From Algoriphagus algorifonticola (lineage in GTDB: Bacteria > Bacteroidota > Bacteroidia > Cytophagales > Cyclobacteriaceae), in NCBI RefSeq assembly GCF_007655305.1, contig NZ_VLOG01000018.1:5432-65204 (forward strand): DNA of 59,773 nucleotides, given 5' to 3'. The notes beneath the pieces are model-generated. The model had not been told where the DNA came from. It did no database searches and saw nothing but the letters and a program-made list of their open reading frames with translations. Every line of letters starts with the position of its first letter. The stretch's first letter is position 1. This document shows positions 43,031 to 52,370 of the stretch, in pieces. The translations under genes were made by a program, and so were the position numbers.

Positions 43031-43684
43031 TTGGGTGTGCGTGCTTTTGATTTTCATACACATCAGAAAAAGGAGGCGAATTGCATTCAAAATGTAATCC
43101 TCGGTCAAAGGATTCCTGAAACAGGATATTTTTCTTTGGGTTTCCATCCCTGGTATTTAAAACAGAATTGGCAGGAAGCTTTTCAGTCAATTCTTGAATT
43201 GGAATCCGAACCTCGCTTATTGGCAATTGGTGAAGCGGGCTTTGATAGAATTCAGGGACCCGAAATCATCATACAAAAAGAAGCTTTTGAAGCCCAGGCC
43301 AATTTAGCCTATGAATGGGGTATTCCTTTAATTTTACATTGCGTGAAAGGGCATGATTTATTGGTAGAATTTTTAAAAAACAATTCAAAATCTCCACAGA
43401 TCATTTGGCATGGATGGAATTTGAAGCCAAGATTGGCCCAACAGCTCGAAGATTTTCCTGTTTCCTTTTCTTTTGGAAAAGCGATTTTAGAAGAAGACTC
43501 CAACGCACAAAATTGGCTTAAAGCCTGTCCCAAACACAAAATTTTTCTGGAAACGGACGATTCAGAGCTTGAGATAAATTCCATATATGAGTCCGCTTCT
43601 TTAATTTTGGGCCTTTCTGTGGAGGACTCGATGGACTTGACGGAAGAAAACTGGAATCGAATAGCAAGAAAAAATTTAAAATGA
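43031..43684 (+). CDS. TatD-like metal-dependent hydrolase
   Basis: 217 aa if started at TTG 43031; GTG at 43037 is equally possible, as no ATG precedes the conserved FDFHTH. Metal-binding motifs of TatD amidohydrolases: FDFHTH, GEAGFDR, LHCVKGHDLL, IIWHGW and LETDDSEL. It is shorter than typical TatD (about 260 aa). Probably a DNase- or other phosphoesterase-type enzyme of unknown substrate. The stop overlaps the next start as ATGA. Confidence 0.85.
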   Translation: MGVRAFDFHTHQKKEANCIQNVILGQRIPETGYFSLGFHPWYLKQNWQEAFQSILELESEPRLLAIGEAGFDRIQGPEIIIQKEAFEAQANLAYEWGIPLILHCVKGHDLLVEFLKNNSKSPQIIWHGWNLKPRLAQQLEDFPVSFSFGKAILEEDSNAQNWLKACPKHKIFLETDDSELEINSIYESASLILGLSVEDSMDLTEENWNRIARKNLK

Positions 43685-44406
43685 GTGATTTTGCCTGGCT
43701 GAGCCGGACCGAATTAATTACTGGAAGAGAAGGTCTGGAAAAATTGGCCCAAAAGCATGTTTTGGTGGTAGGATTAGGAGGAGTGGGCTCTTTTGCAGCT
43801 GAGTTTATCTGTCGTTCAGGAGTGGGAGAGATGACCATTATCGATGGTGATAGCGTGGATATTTCCAATTGCAACAGACAATTGCCCGCGACCCAAAAGA
43901 ACGTAGGGCAATCCAAAGCCGAATGGATGGAAGAAAGACTTTTGTCTATCAACCCCAATCTAAAAATTCATACAATGAAAAAATTCTTGGATCCAGGTGC
44001 CATGAACGAATTGCTACAAGCCAATGAATTTGATTATGTGGTGGATTGTATTGACAGTCTTTCTCCCAAATTGCATTTGATAGAGGGTTCATTTAGAAGA
44101 GGATTTCCCTTAGTCAGCTCTATGGGTGCAGGCGGAAAAGTGGATCCTACTCAAATCAGAGTAGTCGATATTGCGGACACTTATGAATGCAAGCTGGCAA
44201 GAATGGTGAGAAAGAGGCTCAAGAGTAAAAAAATCTATACCGGATTCAAAGCAGTGTTTTCTTCAGAAACTGTCAGAAAAGAAAGTTTGATGATGACAGA
44301 TGGATCTAATTTTAAAAAATCTGCCTACGGTACCATGTCATTCTTGCCAGCAGCATTTGGTTGCTCTTGTGCGGCAACGGTGGTCAATGATTTATTGGCT
44401 ACTTAA
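43681..44406 (+). CDS. tcdA: TcdA/CsdL-like tRNA threonylcarbamoyladenosine dehydratase (ThiF/E1 family)
   Basis: 241 aa. ATP-binding E1-like fold with VVGLGGVGSFAAEFICRSGV (about 29-48), IIDGDSVDISNCNRQL with the catalytic Asp/Arg region, DYVVDCIDSLSPKLHLIEG, and the late GTMSFLPAAFGCSCAATVVN that closes TcdA proteins. TcdA cyclises the t6A base of tRNA using ATP. Translationally coupled with the TatD-like gene (ATGA overlap), which is a common pairing. Confidence 0.9.
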   Translation: MSDFAWLSRTELITGREGLEKLAQKHVLVVGLGGVGSFAAEFICRSGVGEMTIIDGDSVDISNCNRQLPATQKNVGQSKAEWMEERLLSINPNLKIHTMKKFLDPGAMNELLQANEFDYVVDCIDSLSPKLHLIEGSFRRGFPLVSSMGAGGKVDPTQIRVVDIADTYECKLARMVRKRLKSKKIYTGFKAVFSSETVRKESLMMTDGSNFKKSAYGTMSFLPAAFGCSCAATVVNDLLAT

Positions 44407-44867
44407 TTAAAGTGATATAAGAAAATCAACACGCCGGTGAATGCCGGTTTTTTCTGATCTTTAATTTCCAGTTTTACTTCCACTTCTGCTTTGACAGTTC
44501 CGCGGAGATTGGCTACGTTTTTCAAGTTGGCAATCAAACGTACTTCGCTGTCTACAGTCACAGCTTGTGCAAATCTCAGGGACTCGATGCCGTAATTGAT
44601 CATCATTTTGAGATTTTCCACCTTGACAATTTGCTCCCATAGATAAGGAACTATGCTCAGCGTCAGATAGCCATGGGCAATGGTATTTCCAAAAGCCCCC
44701 TCTACTTTTGCTCTTTCTGGATCAGTGTGAATCCACTGATGGTCATGGGTTGCGTCCGCAAAAAGATTGATTTGTTTTTGAGTGATTTTGAAATAGTCCG
44801 AAGTTCCGATTTCCTTTCCGTTGTACTGTTCGAAATCTTCAAAGCTTCTAATAATTACAGGGTTCAT
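44403..44867 (-). CDS. MaoC-like (R)-specific enoyl-CoA hydratase
   Basis: 154 aa from the ATG at 44867; upstream codons encode an unlikely extension. Hot-dog fold with the hydratase motif FADATHDHQWIHTDPERAK (catalytic Asp/His pair) followed by AFGNTIAHGYLTLSIVPYLW. Family members hydrate (R)-3-hydroxyacyl-CoA precursors or act as dehydratases. It is convergent with tcdA, with a 4-base overlap. Confidence 0.9.
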   Translation of the reverse strand: MNPVIIRSFEDFEQYNGKEIGTSDYFKITQKQINLFADATHDHQWIHTDPERAKVEGAFGNTIAHGYLTLSIVPYLWEQIVKVENLKMMINYGIESLRFAQAVTVDSEVRLIANLKNVANLRGTVKAEVEVKLEIKDQKKPAFTGVLIFLYHFN

Positions 44868-45067
44868 ACTGGTGGTTTCTATTTTAAGGTTCAAATAGCT
44901 TAGATATTTTATGAAATCCAAGTAAAAATATATCTCGGGATGCACTCAAAAGTGGATGAAATGCAAGTTTTATAGTCTGAAAAATAATTCGTTTGAAAAT
45001 TTTAAATCTCTCTTGACTTTGAAAATTTAATTATTAATTTTCTTGCGAATTTTATAGTATTCTGAAT

Positions 45068-46915
45068 ATGATATTTGTCTTGTTAGCCCTGTGGGCTAGC
45101 TTTTTAACCGATTCCCTGGTTTCTAAATTTTCTCAAGAACCTCCCGTTTATTCCTCCATTTCACATTCCAAAGAGCTGGTAATTGATCAGAATTTTGGCT
45201 ATACGCTTAAGACTAACAAGAAAATAACTGTCCTGAGCGCAGAAGGATTAGGTCATGCTTCTGTCAGGATTTTTTATGATAAGCTAGTCCAAATTAAAGG
45301 CTTTAGTCTGGAGGTGATAGATCCTGCTACAGGCAAAACTATCCAAAAAGCCAAAATGAAAGATCTGCAAGACGCCGAGTTATATGATGGTTTCTCCGTT
45401 TTTGCAGATAACCGGCAGAAATATTATGTCGTGAACTCAGCCAAATTTCCGATTGAGGTTCATATTCAAACTGAGGTTTATTTCCAATCCAATTTCAGTT
45501 TTCAACCATGGATTCCTGTAGAGAGCACATTTCAGAAATTGGATGAAGCTGAATTAGCTATTATTTACCCTGAATCCATTGGGATTCGCTATCAGGAACA
45601 GCACCTTTCTGGAAACAAGACTGAGGAATCCTTGGCTGACGGTAGAAAAAAGCTAGTATGGAAAGAAGCCAATTTACCTGTACAGGATCTCAGCATTCGA
45701 GAAGAGGATGACCATCGTTTATATATCGCTCCTAAGGAATTCAAATTAGAGAGTTTTCAAGGATCTATGAATGATTGGTCAGAATTGGGCTTGTGGAAAT
45801 ACAAACTCAATGAGGGAAGAGATCAGTTGCCTCAAGAGTTTAGAGAAAAAATCCTGAAGCTGGTAGAAAGGATAGACGATCCCTATGAAAGGATTTCAGT
45901 CCTATATGCCTATCTACAGAAAAACTTTCGCTACGTCAGTATACAATTAGGCATAGGTGGGTGGCAAACAATGACTGCTACAGACGCGGTCAAATATTCC
46001 TACGGGGATTGTAAAGGCTTGACCAATCTTATGAAAGCCATGCTGGAAGCAGCTGGAATACCTGCTTTTTATACCTTGGTCTATGCAGGAGAGGGTGAGT
46101 CAGATATTCGCACAGATCTCCCTTCCAATCAATTCAACCATGTGATTCTAAGAGCGGAAATTGATGAACAACCCGTATGGCTTGAGTGTACTTCCAATAG
46201 TTTGCCGGCAGGCTACTTGGGCTCATTTACCAATGACCGGCATGTTTTAGTAGTGACTCCAACCGGGGGATATTTGGCTAAGACCCCAAGCTATGAAGAA
46301 AGCAGCTGGAATCGGGTGGAGAATGAGTATTTTCTCCAACTGGATGAAAAAGGTGATGCCACGATGACTATGAAGCAGCACTTGGAAGGAAATCCAGCTT
46401 ACAAAGCTGTTAGTATTTCCAGACAGCTTGATTCCAGACAGCAGCGAGATTATTTCAATAAAAACTCAGCTATTTCCGGATTGGTAATTCAAGATTATCA
46501 ATTTGAATCCGAGCAGTTAGATTCCTTACCTATAGCTGATAGAACAGTCAAAGGAATTGTCCAAAAATTTGCTCAGACTACAGCCAAACGCCTTTTACTG
46601 AAGCCATTTTTTACCAAAATAAAATTAGATGAAATAGGTTTCAAAAATTTTGATTTGGAAGAAACCTATGCCATAGATCTCCCAAAAGGAGTAGTATCAG
46701 AATTCAATCTTGAGCCCCTGGAAATCAAAGAGGAGGAATATAGCATTCACATAGAAAATCAGTTGAAAGACAATCAGCTTCTGGTTACCAGAAAAATTAA
46801 GGTTTCCATCAAAGACCCTAAGGATGAAGATTCCAAGAAAGTCCTGATTAGTAAAATCAACTCGGTAGGATATGGAACCTACCATTTTACCAAGCCCAGC
46901 CTAAATCAAAAATAA
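45068..46915 (+). CDS. DUF3857/transglutaminase-like secreted protein, catalytic Cys kept
   Basis: 615 aa. N-terminal hydrophobic stretch (about 1-16, weak signal), DUF3857 domain (about 40-220), transglutaminase-like core with YSYGDCKGLTNLMKAMLEAA (Cys near 316), FNHVIL (His near 357) and WLECTSN (the usual catalytic Asp is Glu here), then a DUF3858-like tail. Cys and His are intact, so it may be active. First of three tandem family members; the next is separated by repeat copy D. Confidence 0.85.
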   Translation: MIFVLLALWASFLTDSLVSKFSQEPPVYSSISHSKELVIDQNFGYTLKTNKKITVLSAEGLGHASVRIFYDKLVQIKGFSLEVIDPATGKTIQKAKMKDLQDAELYDGFSVFADNRQKYYVVNSAKFPIEVHIQTEVYFQSNFSFQPWIPVESTFQKLDEAELAIIYPESIGIRYQEQHLSGNKTEESLADGRKKLVWKEANLPVQDLSIREEDDHRLYIAPKEFKLESFQGSMNDWSELGLWKYKLNEGRDQLPQEFREKILKLVERIDDPYERISVLYAYLQKNFRYVSIQLGIGGWQTMTATDAVKYSYGDCKGLTNLMKAMLEAAGIPAFYTLVYAGEGESDIRTDLPSNQFNHVILRAEIDEQPVWLECTSNSLPAGYLGSFTNDRHVLVVTPTGGYLAKTPSYEESSWNRVENEYFLQLDEKGDATMTMKQHLEGNPAYKAVSISRQLDSRQQRDYFNKNSAISGLVIQDYQFESEQLDSLPIADRTVKGIVQKFAQTTAKRLLLKPFFTKIKLDEIGFKNFDLEETYAIDLPKGVVSEFNLEPLEIKEEEYSIHIENQLKDNQLLVTRKIKVSIKDPKDEDSKKVLISKINSVGYGTYHFTKPSLNQK

Positions 46916-46916
46916 T

Positions 46917-47003
46917 ATGAAATGCCCATGAGAAAAAATCTCACACAAGGGGATGATTATCCTGGGCATTCCATCTGACCCCTAAAAAACAAATTATAAA
47001 CAG
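46917..47003 (+). repeat. Start-codon leader repeat, short copy D
   Basis: 87 bases. The left end ATGAAATGCCCA and right arm TGGGCATTCCAT form a clear inverted repeat. The CCCCGATAAATCGGGG hairpin is missing, replaced by AGGGGATGATTATCC. The A-rich tail ends AACAG directly before ATG of the second DUF3857 gene. Confidence 0.85.
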
Positions 47004-48926
47004 ATGAAAAAGCAACTTTTATTATGCCTTCTCTTTTTATTGCATCTTTCAGGATATGCCCAAAAGGAGAAATTTGGAAAATATAATTCCAATGAAATTT
47101 CTTATTCGGAAGTTGATTTTGAACCAGATGCGGATGCTGTAGTACTTTTCGAGGAAGGGGTTTCCAAATTCTTCGGGGAAGTTTTTGAAACAACCTACCA
47201 TTTCAGGATCAAAATTCTAAAGGAGTCAGGAATAGCTCGGGGAGATGTAAAGATTCCATTCTATTCAGGTGATAATAGAACGGAAGAAATCAGTGGTTTA
47301 AAGGCTTTGATCACCAACTTTGAGGGAGATGAGCCACAGTCCATTAAGGTGGATAAAAATCAGATTTTTGAAGTTGAGGTAGGAAATGGATGGAAGGAAT
47401 ACCGGATTACATTTCCCAATGTGAAGGTGGGCTCTATTCTGGAGTATACGTATAAGAAAACGGATAAGAATATCACCCTTTTAGATGGATGGACATTCCA
47501 AAATGATATTCCAACCATCATGTCTTCTTACAGTATCACAATGATTCCGCAATTGGAATACAAGATGATTGGTCAAGGAACAAAGTATAATACTACCTCA
47601 GAAAAAACTGTAAATAACGGGACCTACACTTGGACGTTGAGGAAGCTGAATTCCCTGAAGGCGGAGCCTTACATGAATAATTTTGCGGATTATAGAGAAA
47701 GAGTTGAGTTCCAGCTTTCACGTTACCAAAAAACCTTGTACGAGTGGGAAGATGTACTGAAAAATTGGATCGTGCTGGGAGATGAGGTTTTGAGAGGTTA
47801 TACGGATAAGGGGTATTTCCGAAGCTCTCCTTTGGAAAAAGTGATGGATGGCGTAGACTTCGAAGGAAGCACTGAGCTGGAGAAGGCTCAAAAGGCCTAT
47901 TATTACCTTCAGCAGAATTTTCAACTTAACACTGAAAGTGGTTTCTTTCCAGACCAGCAAATATCTCAGTTGGTCAAAACCAAAGTGGGTTCGGCAGTAG
48001 AACTGGACTTGGCATTAATGGGTATATTGAGATCTATGGGGATAGAGTGCCACCCAATTTTGGTAGGTTCAAAAGGTAGTGGAAGAAGTGATTTAGTACC
48101 TTTTCCATTTATCAACCAGTTTAATAGTGTATTACTTCATGCGAAGCTGGACGGCAAAGAATATCTCTTGGATCTGGAAGATCCATTGGCCCCTTTTGGA
48201 TATGTGGACTTGGATAAACATGTAAAAGCAGGGTTGTTTCTGACTAAAGAAAATAGCCAATTAGTTCCTATCAATATTCCTCATAATTCGAATTCAGTAT
48301 TTACTTCAGTGTTGAAATTTGATGAGGAAAAGAATTTGATTGTAGAAGGATCGCTTCGCAGATACTTTTACGAGGGTTTGCAGATGTCACATCGATCCCA
48401 AAATCTCCAAAAAAACAATGAACCGCTTCATAAACTATTTACTTTAGATCCAACCTGGGAAGTAGTCAATATGGATATGCAGGATAATCTTAAGGAGGAC
48501 AATTACACTACCACCAATTACACGATCAAAATTCAAGGACAGGATTCTCAAGGTGCAGCCTTGATGATGCTTACTCCTTTTAAGATCGCTACCTTCAGCA
48601 AGAATCCTTTTACCCAGGATTTCAGGATTTTCCCTGTCGATTTCGGTTTTGCATTTTCAGAGACTTATTCTACCCTGCTGGAAATTCCCGAAGGTTATGA
48701 GTTGGACGATTATCCTCTCAAGGAAGCAATCAGTATGAAAAACGGGGAGGTGTTATTTTCTTATAATCCAGTGCTAATGGGAGATAAAGTTCAGATTGTA
48801 GCAAAGCTCGAAGTCAAAAAACCAACGATTGATGTCAGGCAGTATGCCAATTTGAAATATTTTATGGAAACTGTGGCTACTAAAATGAATGCTCCTTTGG
48901 TCTTAAAAAAAGTAAGTAATCCTTGA
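47004..48926 (+). CDS. DUF3857/transglutaminase-like protein, probably catalytically dead
   Basis: 640 aa; signal peptide 1-19 (ending SGYAQ). DUF3857 about 45-230; transglutaminase-like core about 290-400. Where the paralogue has GDCKG this protein has VGSAVELDLALMG, and FNHVI is replaced by FNSVLL; only the Asp region LLDLEDPLAP remains. Catalytic Cys and His are therefore gone. C-terminal DUF3858-like domain. Leader supplied by repeat copy D. Overlaps the next gene (TTGA). Confidence 0.88.
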   Translation: MKKQLLLCLLFLLHLSGYAQKEKFGKYNSNEISYSEVDFEPDADAVVLFEEGVSKFFGEVFETTYHFRIKILKESGIARGDVKIPFYSGDNRTEEISGLKALITNFEGDEPQSIKVDKNQIFEVEVGNGWKEYRITFPNVKVGSILEYTYKKTDKNITLLDGWTFQNDIPTIMSSYSITMIPQLEYKMIGQGTKYNTTSEKTVNNGTYTWTLRKLNSLKAEPYMNNFADYRERVEFQLSRYQKTLYEWEDVLKNWIVLGDEVLRGYTDKGYFRSSPLEKVMDGVDFEGSTELEKAQKAYYYLQQNFQLNTESGFFPDQQISQLVKTKVGSAVELDLALMGILRSMGIECHPILVGSKGSGRSDLVPFPFINQFNSVLLHAKLDGKEYLLDLEDPLAPFGYVDLDKHVKAGLFLTKENSQLVPINIPHNSNSVFTSVLKFDEEKNLIVEGSLRRYFYEGLQMSHRSQNLQKNNEPLHKLFTLDPTWEVVNMDMQDNLKEDNYTTTNYTIKIQGQDSQGAALMMLTPFKIATFSKNPFTQDFRIFPVDFGFAFSETYSTLLEIPEGYELDDYPLKEAISMKNGEVLFSYNPVLMGDKVQIVAKLEVKKPTIDVRQYANLKYFMETVATKMNAPLVLKKVSNP

Positions 48927-50827
48927 GTTCACGAATTGGGCTAATATGGGTATTTATTATCCTTTCTTGGCCAAGTTTTGGGCAGGTTAGCTTTGGGATT
49001 TACAGCCAATTTGAAAAAGAGCTGGATTCAGTTTTCTTCGAAAAAGAGGCAAAGGTTGTCTCTCTTTACGAGGGAGGAGTCACTTATCCCTTAATCAAAG
49101 AGGGGGAAGGCTGGGTGATAGGCCTTGTCACAGAATACCATTTTAGATACAAAATTCTTGGAGACAACCCGGATAATTTTGGCAATATCACCATCCCTTT
49201 TTTCACCGCAGGTGATTTAAAGATTGAGCAAATTATCGAATTAAGGGCCACTGTAAGCTATTTGGATGGAGATGAAAGAAAAAGTATTAGACTGGGAGAT
49301 GAACACATTTTTAGGTCAGATAATGAAAATGGTTGGTCCGATTATAGGATTGTTTTCCCTCAAGTAAAAAAAGGCTCCATTCTGGAGTGGAAGTACGTGA
49401 AGGTTGATCGTGAGTACTATTTATTGGAAGGATGGGAGTTTCAGGGCACTTACCCAAAGCTCAGATCTGAATACACTTTTCAAGTACCGGACTATCTTCG
49501 ATACCAACTCGTCACCCAGGGTATTCCCGTCCGGGAAATGCTTCAAGTTTCTCCTTCAAGAGATAGGTTTTACTGGAATCTTGAAAATATACCTTCATTT
49601 CGTCTTGAGCCTTACCTGAGTAATCCAATGGATTATGTGTTTCGGGTCGAGGGCTTTTTATTTCAGGATGGAACCCAGTTTCAGCCAATAGTCTATTCTA
49701 CTTGGGAGGAGTTGGGAACACGTATCCAGTCAATTCCAGCATTTGAATCTTATTTCAAGGGGAACTCAGTGAAAAAGTTGGGTATAAAAGATGTACTATA
49801 TGGTACTAATGATCTTGAAACGGCAGAAAAAATTTACCGCTTTGTCAAAGACAGGTTTAAAGTACAGCCAAGTATTTATCCGTTACCTACCCAAGTCGCA
49901 AGGTCTTTGCTCAAAAAAGGAGAAGGGAACCATTTAGATATTCACCTGACTCTGCTTAACCTGCTTCAAGACCATGGAATAACTGCGGATTTAGTGTTGA
50001 TTAATCAAAAAGGCGAGAACAGGACAGATTTAATCCCCAGTCCTTTTCTTAATCAGTTTTCAAATTCTTTGGTGAGACTAGAGATCAGAGATTCAGTTTT
50101 TTGGTTGGACGCTACGGATCCTTATCTATCTTTTGGATTAATTCCTCCCAAAAAATTGGTGCCTCAAGGATTTTTAATTCGGGGTGATGAATCAAAACTG
50201 ATTCCCATTGACTTAAAGCACAAGTCCGGATCCAACCAGATGATTACTCTTGAAAAAGACTCTATAGGAAATTGGGCTTATTCTATCAATTTCAAACTAG
50301 AAGGACTGAATGTGCTTTCATTGAGAGATCAGCTATTAGGTCCAAATCCTGAACCTGAAGACCTCGACGATTCCTACTATGACATTACAGTTGATGATAA
50401 GTTTCAAGAAGAAGGATATCTATTCTCAAAGGCCAAGAAGCCGGCCTTTAATGATGGTGAAGAAATTGTGATTTTAAGCCCTTTTAAAGAATCCATTTTC
50501 TATGAAAATCCATTTTTGGAAGTTAGGAGAACTTATCCAATTGATTTTGATTATCCCTTTTATCAGAATTTTGAGCTCGACATGGAAATTCCGGAAGGGT
50601 ATGAAGTAGATGAAATCCCTCCATCTGTGTCTCATTTCACTCCAAACAAGGAATTAACCTATTTGTTGGAGTCAAAAATTGAAGAAGGTCATATTCGTAT
50701 AGTCAGCAAATTGGATATTCATGTTAAAAATTACTCACCTCGCGCTTACCCTGAGTTGAAATCCTTCGCAGAAAAAGTATCCGAAAGTGTACAGTTTCCG
50801 GTAATATTAAAAAAGAAAGCTAACTAG
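48923..50827 (+). CDS. DUF3857/transglutaminase-like protein, probably catalytically dead (paralogue)
   Basis: 634 aa from a TTG start overlapping the stop of the previous gene (TTGA). Signal peptide about 1-20 (ending WPSFGQ). Same architecture as the gene before, with which it shares motifs SDYRIVFPQVKKGSILEW and LNQFSNSLV. The catalytic Cys position reads KGEGNHLDIHLTLL and the His position FSNSL, so it is not expected to be an active transglutaminase. Likely an envelope or binding protein that works with its neighbours. Confidence 0.85.
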   Translation: MSSRIGLIWVFIILSWPSFGQVSFGIYSQFEKELDSVFFEKEAKVVSLYEGGVTYPLIKEGEGWVIGLVTEYHFRYKILGDNPDNFGNITIPFFTAGDLKIEQIIELRATVSYLDGDERKSIRLGDEHIFRSDNENGWSDYRIVFPQVKKGSILEWKYVKVDREYYLLEGWEFQGTYPKLRSEYTFQVPDYLRYQLVTQGIPVREMLQVSPSRDRFYWNLENIPSFRLEPYLSNPMDYVFRVEGFLFQDGTQFQPIVYSTWEELGTRIQSIPAFESYFKGNSVKKLGIKDVLYGTNDLETAEKIYRFVKDRFKVQPSIYPLPTQVARSLLKKGEGNHLDIHLTLLNLLQDHGITADLVLINQKGENRTDLIPSPFLNQFSNSLVRLEIRDSVFWLDATDPYLSFGLIPPKKLVPQGFLIRGDESKLIPIDLKHKSGSNQMITLEKDSIGNWAYSINFKLEGLNVLSLRDQLLGPNPEPEDLDDSYYDITVDDKFQEEGYLFSKAKKPAFNDGEEIVILSPFKESIFYENPFLEVRRTYPIDFDYPFYQNFELDMEIPEGYEVDEIPPSVSHFTPNKELTYLLESKIEEGHIRIVSKLDIHVKNYSPRAYPELKSFAEKVSESVQFPVILKKKAN

Positions 50828-50874
50828 CTTCTGGAGTATAAAAACTGCGAATTTTCGGTAATTTTCGGAAGATT

Positions 50875-51678
50875 ATGGGAAAATACATTCATGGATATCT
50901 GACAGAGGAGCAGGAGCGGCTGATGACCCAGGCGGGTATTCTGACTCCTTTAATTTATCCTTTCATTGATTTAAAAAATCGAAAGAATGTATTGGAAATA
51001 GGTTCTGGGGTTGGGGCACAATCACAGGTAATATTGAGCCTTTATCCTGACTTGGACTTGACCTGTGTGGAAATTGAGAAGTCTCAAATTGAAAAAGCCC
51101 AAATCAATTTATCCGGATTTTCAGACAGAAAAATCAATTTTGTCAATCAAGATGCAGCGGAACTAAATTTAGAGGAAAGGTTTGACGCTGGTTTTATCTG
51201 TTGGGTTCTGGAGCATGTAGAAGAACCTAAGAAGCTTTTGAGGTCGGTTTATGAGCACTTGCACCCTGAGGGGGTTATCTATTTAACAGAGGTCTTCAAT
51301 TCAAGTTTTTATTTTTTGCCCAAATTGCCAGGATTGGAGCGATATTATAATGCTTACAACGCCCATCAGATTCAAAGTGGAGGAGATCCTGATATTGGGG
51401 TCAAGATGGGGAGTTTGCTGCATGAAGTAGGTTTCGAGGAAATAGAATTACAAAGGGGAGGCTTCCATTTGGACCAATCTAGGCCGGAAGAATTAAAGCG
51501 TATGTTGGCTTATTGGAGAGAACTGATGAAAAGTGCTGCTAAACTTATGTTGGACTCTGGTATAATCAGTAAGCAGGATATCTGGGAGATGGAGTCAGAC
51601 CTGGAAGTAATTGCTAAAGCTTCAGATTCCGTATTTTTTTATCAATTTGTACAGGCAAAAGCAAAGCGCAAAGCATGA
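50875..51678 (+). CDS. Class I SAM-dependent methyltransferase
   Basis: 267 aa. Motif I VLEIGSGVGAQSQVIL (about 39-54), motif II LTCVEIEKSQI, NFVNQDAAEL and FICWVLEHVEEPKKLL are the standard Rossmann methyltransferase signatures. The C-terminal lid is helical. Substrate unknown. Its stop overlaps the mtgA start (ATGA), so the two are co-translated, and an envelope-related role is possible. Confidence 0.88.
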   Translation: MGKYIHGYLTEEQERLMTQAGILTPLIYPFIDLKNRKNVLEIGSGVGAQSQVILSLYPDLDLTCVEIEKSQIEKAQINLSGFSDRKINFVNQDAAELNLEERFDAGFICWVLEHVEEPKKLLRSVYEHLHPEGVIYLTEVFNSSFYFLPKLPGLERYYNAYNAHQIQSGGDPDIGVKMGSLLHEVGFEEIELQRGGFHLDQSRPEELKRMLAYWRELMKSAAKLMLDSGIISKQDIWEMESDLEVIAKASDSVFFYQFVQAKAKRKA

Positions 51679-52370
51679 AAATAATCCGTTGGTTTAGCAG
51701 ATTTATCCTTAAAATCATTATTTGGTTTTTCATTGTGTCCATTGGTTTGGTAATCATTTATCGCTTTGTGCCAGTTCCCCTTACTCCATTAATGGTGATT
51801 CGTTTGGTAGAGCAGTCAATAGATGAAAAAAAAGAACTAAGGCTATATAAAGATTGGGTGCCAATGGAGGAGATCTCCAGGCATGCTTCTCAGGCGGTAT
51901 ATGCCTCAGAAGATCAAAAGTTTTTGCAGCATTCAGGTTTTGATATGGAAGCCATGAAAAAGGCTTGGGAAGGGAATAAGAAAGGCAAAAGAATAAAGGG
52001 TGCCAGTACCATTACCCAGCAGACAGTCAAAAATGTATTTCTCTGGCCGGGTAGAAATTATGTGAGAAAGGGGCTGGAGGCTTATTTTACCGTATTGGTG
52101 GAGCTACTTTGGCCCAAAGAAAGGATTATGGAGGTTTACTTAAATGTCATAGAAATGGGCCCCGGAATCTATGGGATAGAGGCGGCAGCACAAACTTTTT
52201 ATGGTAAATCTGCAAAAAAGCTCACCCGTGGAGAAGCAGCCATGATTGCGGCAGTTTTACCGAACCCAATAAGATGGAGTCCTAGGAGACCCACCAATTA
52301 CATCTCCGGAAGACAAGGTTGGATATTGAGGCAAATGAATAATCTGGAGCCCCTAGGCTGGGGAAACTAG
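51675..52370 (+). CDS. mtgA: Monofunctional biosynthetic peptidoglycan transglycosylase
   Basis: 231 aa. N-terminal membrane anchor (about 10-30), then a GT51 glycosyltransferase domain: YASEDQKFLQHSGFD with the catalytic Glu (about 76), GASTITQQTVKNVFLWPGRN (about 109), KERIMEVYLNVIEMGPGIYG and FYGKSAKKLTRGEAAMIAA. No transpeptidase domain. It polymerises lipid II into glycan strands outside the membrane. Last gene of the run before the DnaA-box gap. Confidence 0.95.
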   Translation: MKIIRWFSRFILKIIIWFFIVSIGLVIIYRFVPVPLTPLMVIRLVEQSIDEKKELRLYKDWVPMEEISRHASQAVYASEDQKFLQHSGFDMEAMKKAWEGNKKGKRIKGASTITQQTVKNVFLWPGRNYVRKGLEAYFTVLVELLWPKERIMEVYLNVIEMGPGIYGIEAAAQTFYGKSAKKLTRGEAAMIAAVLPNPIRWSPRRPTNYISGRQGWILRQMNNLEPLGWGN

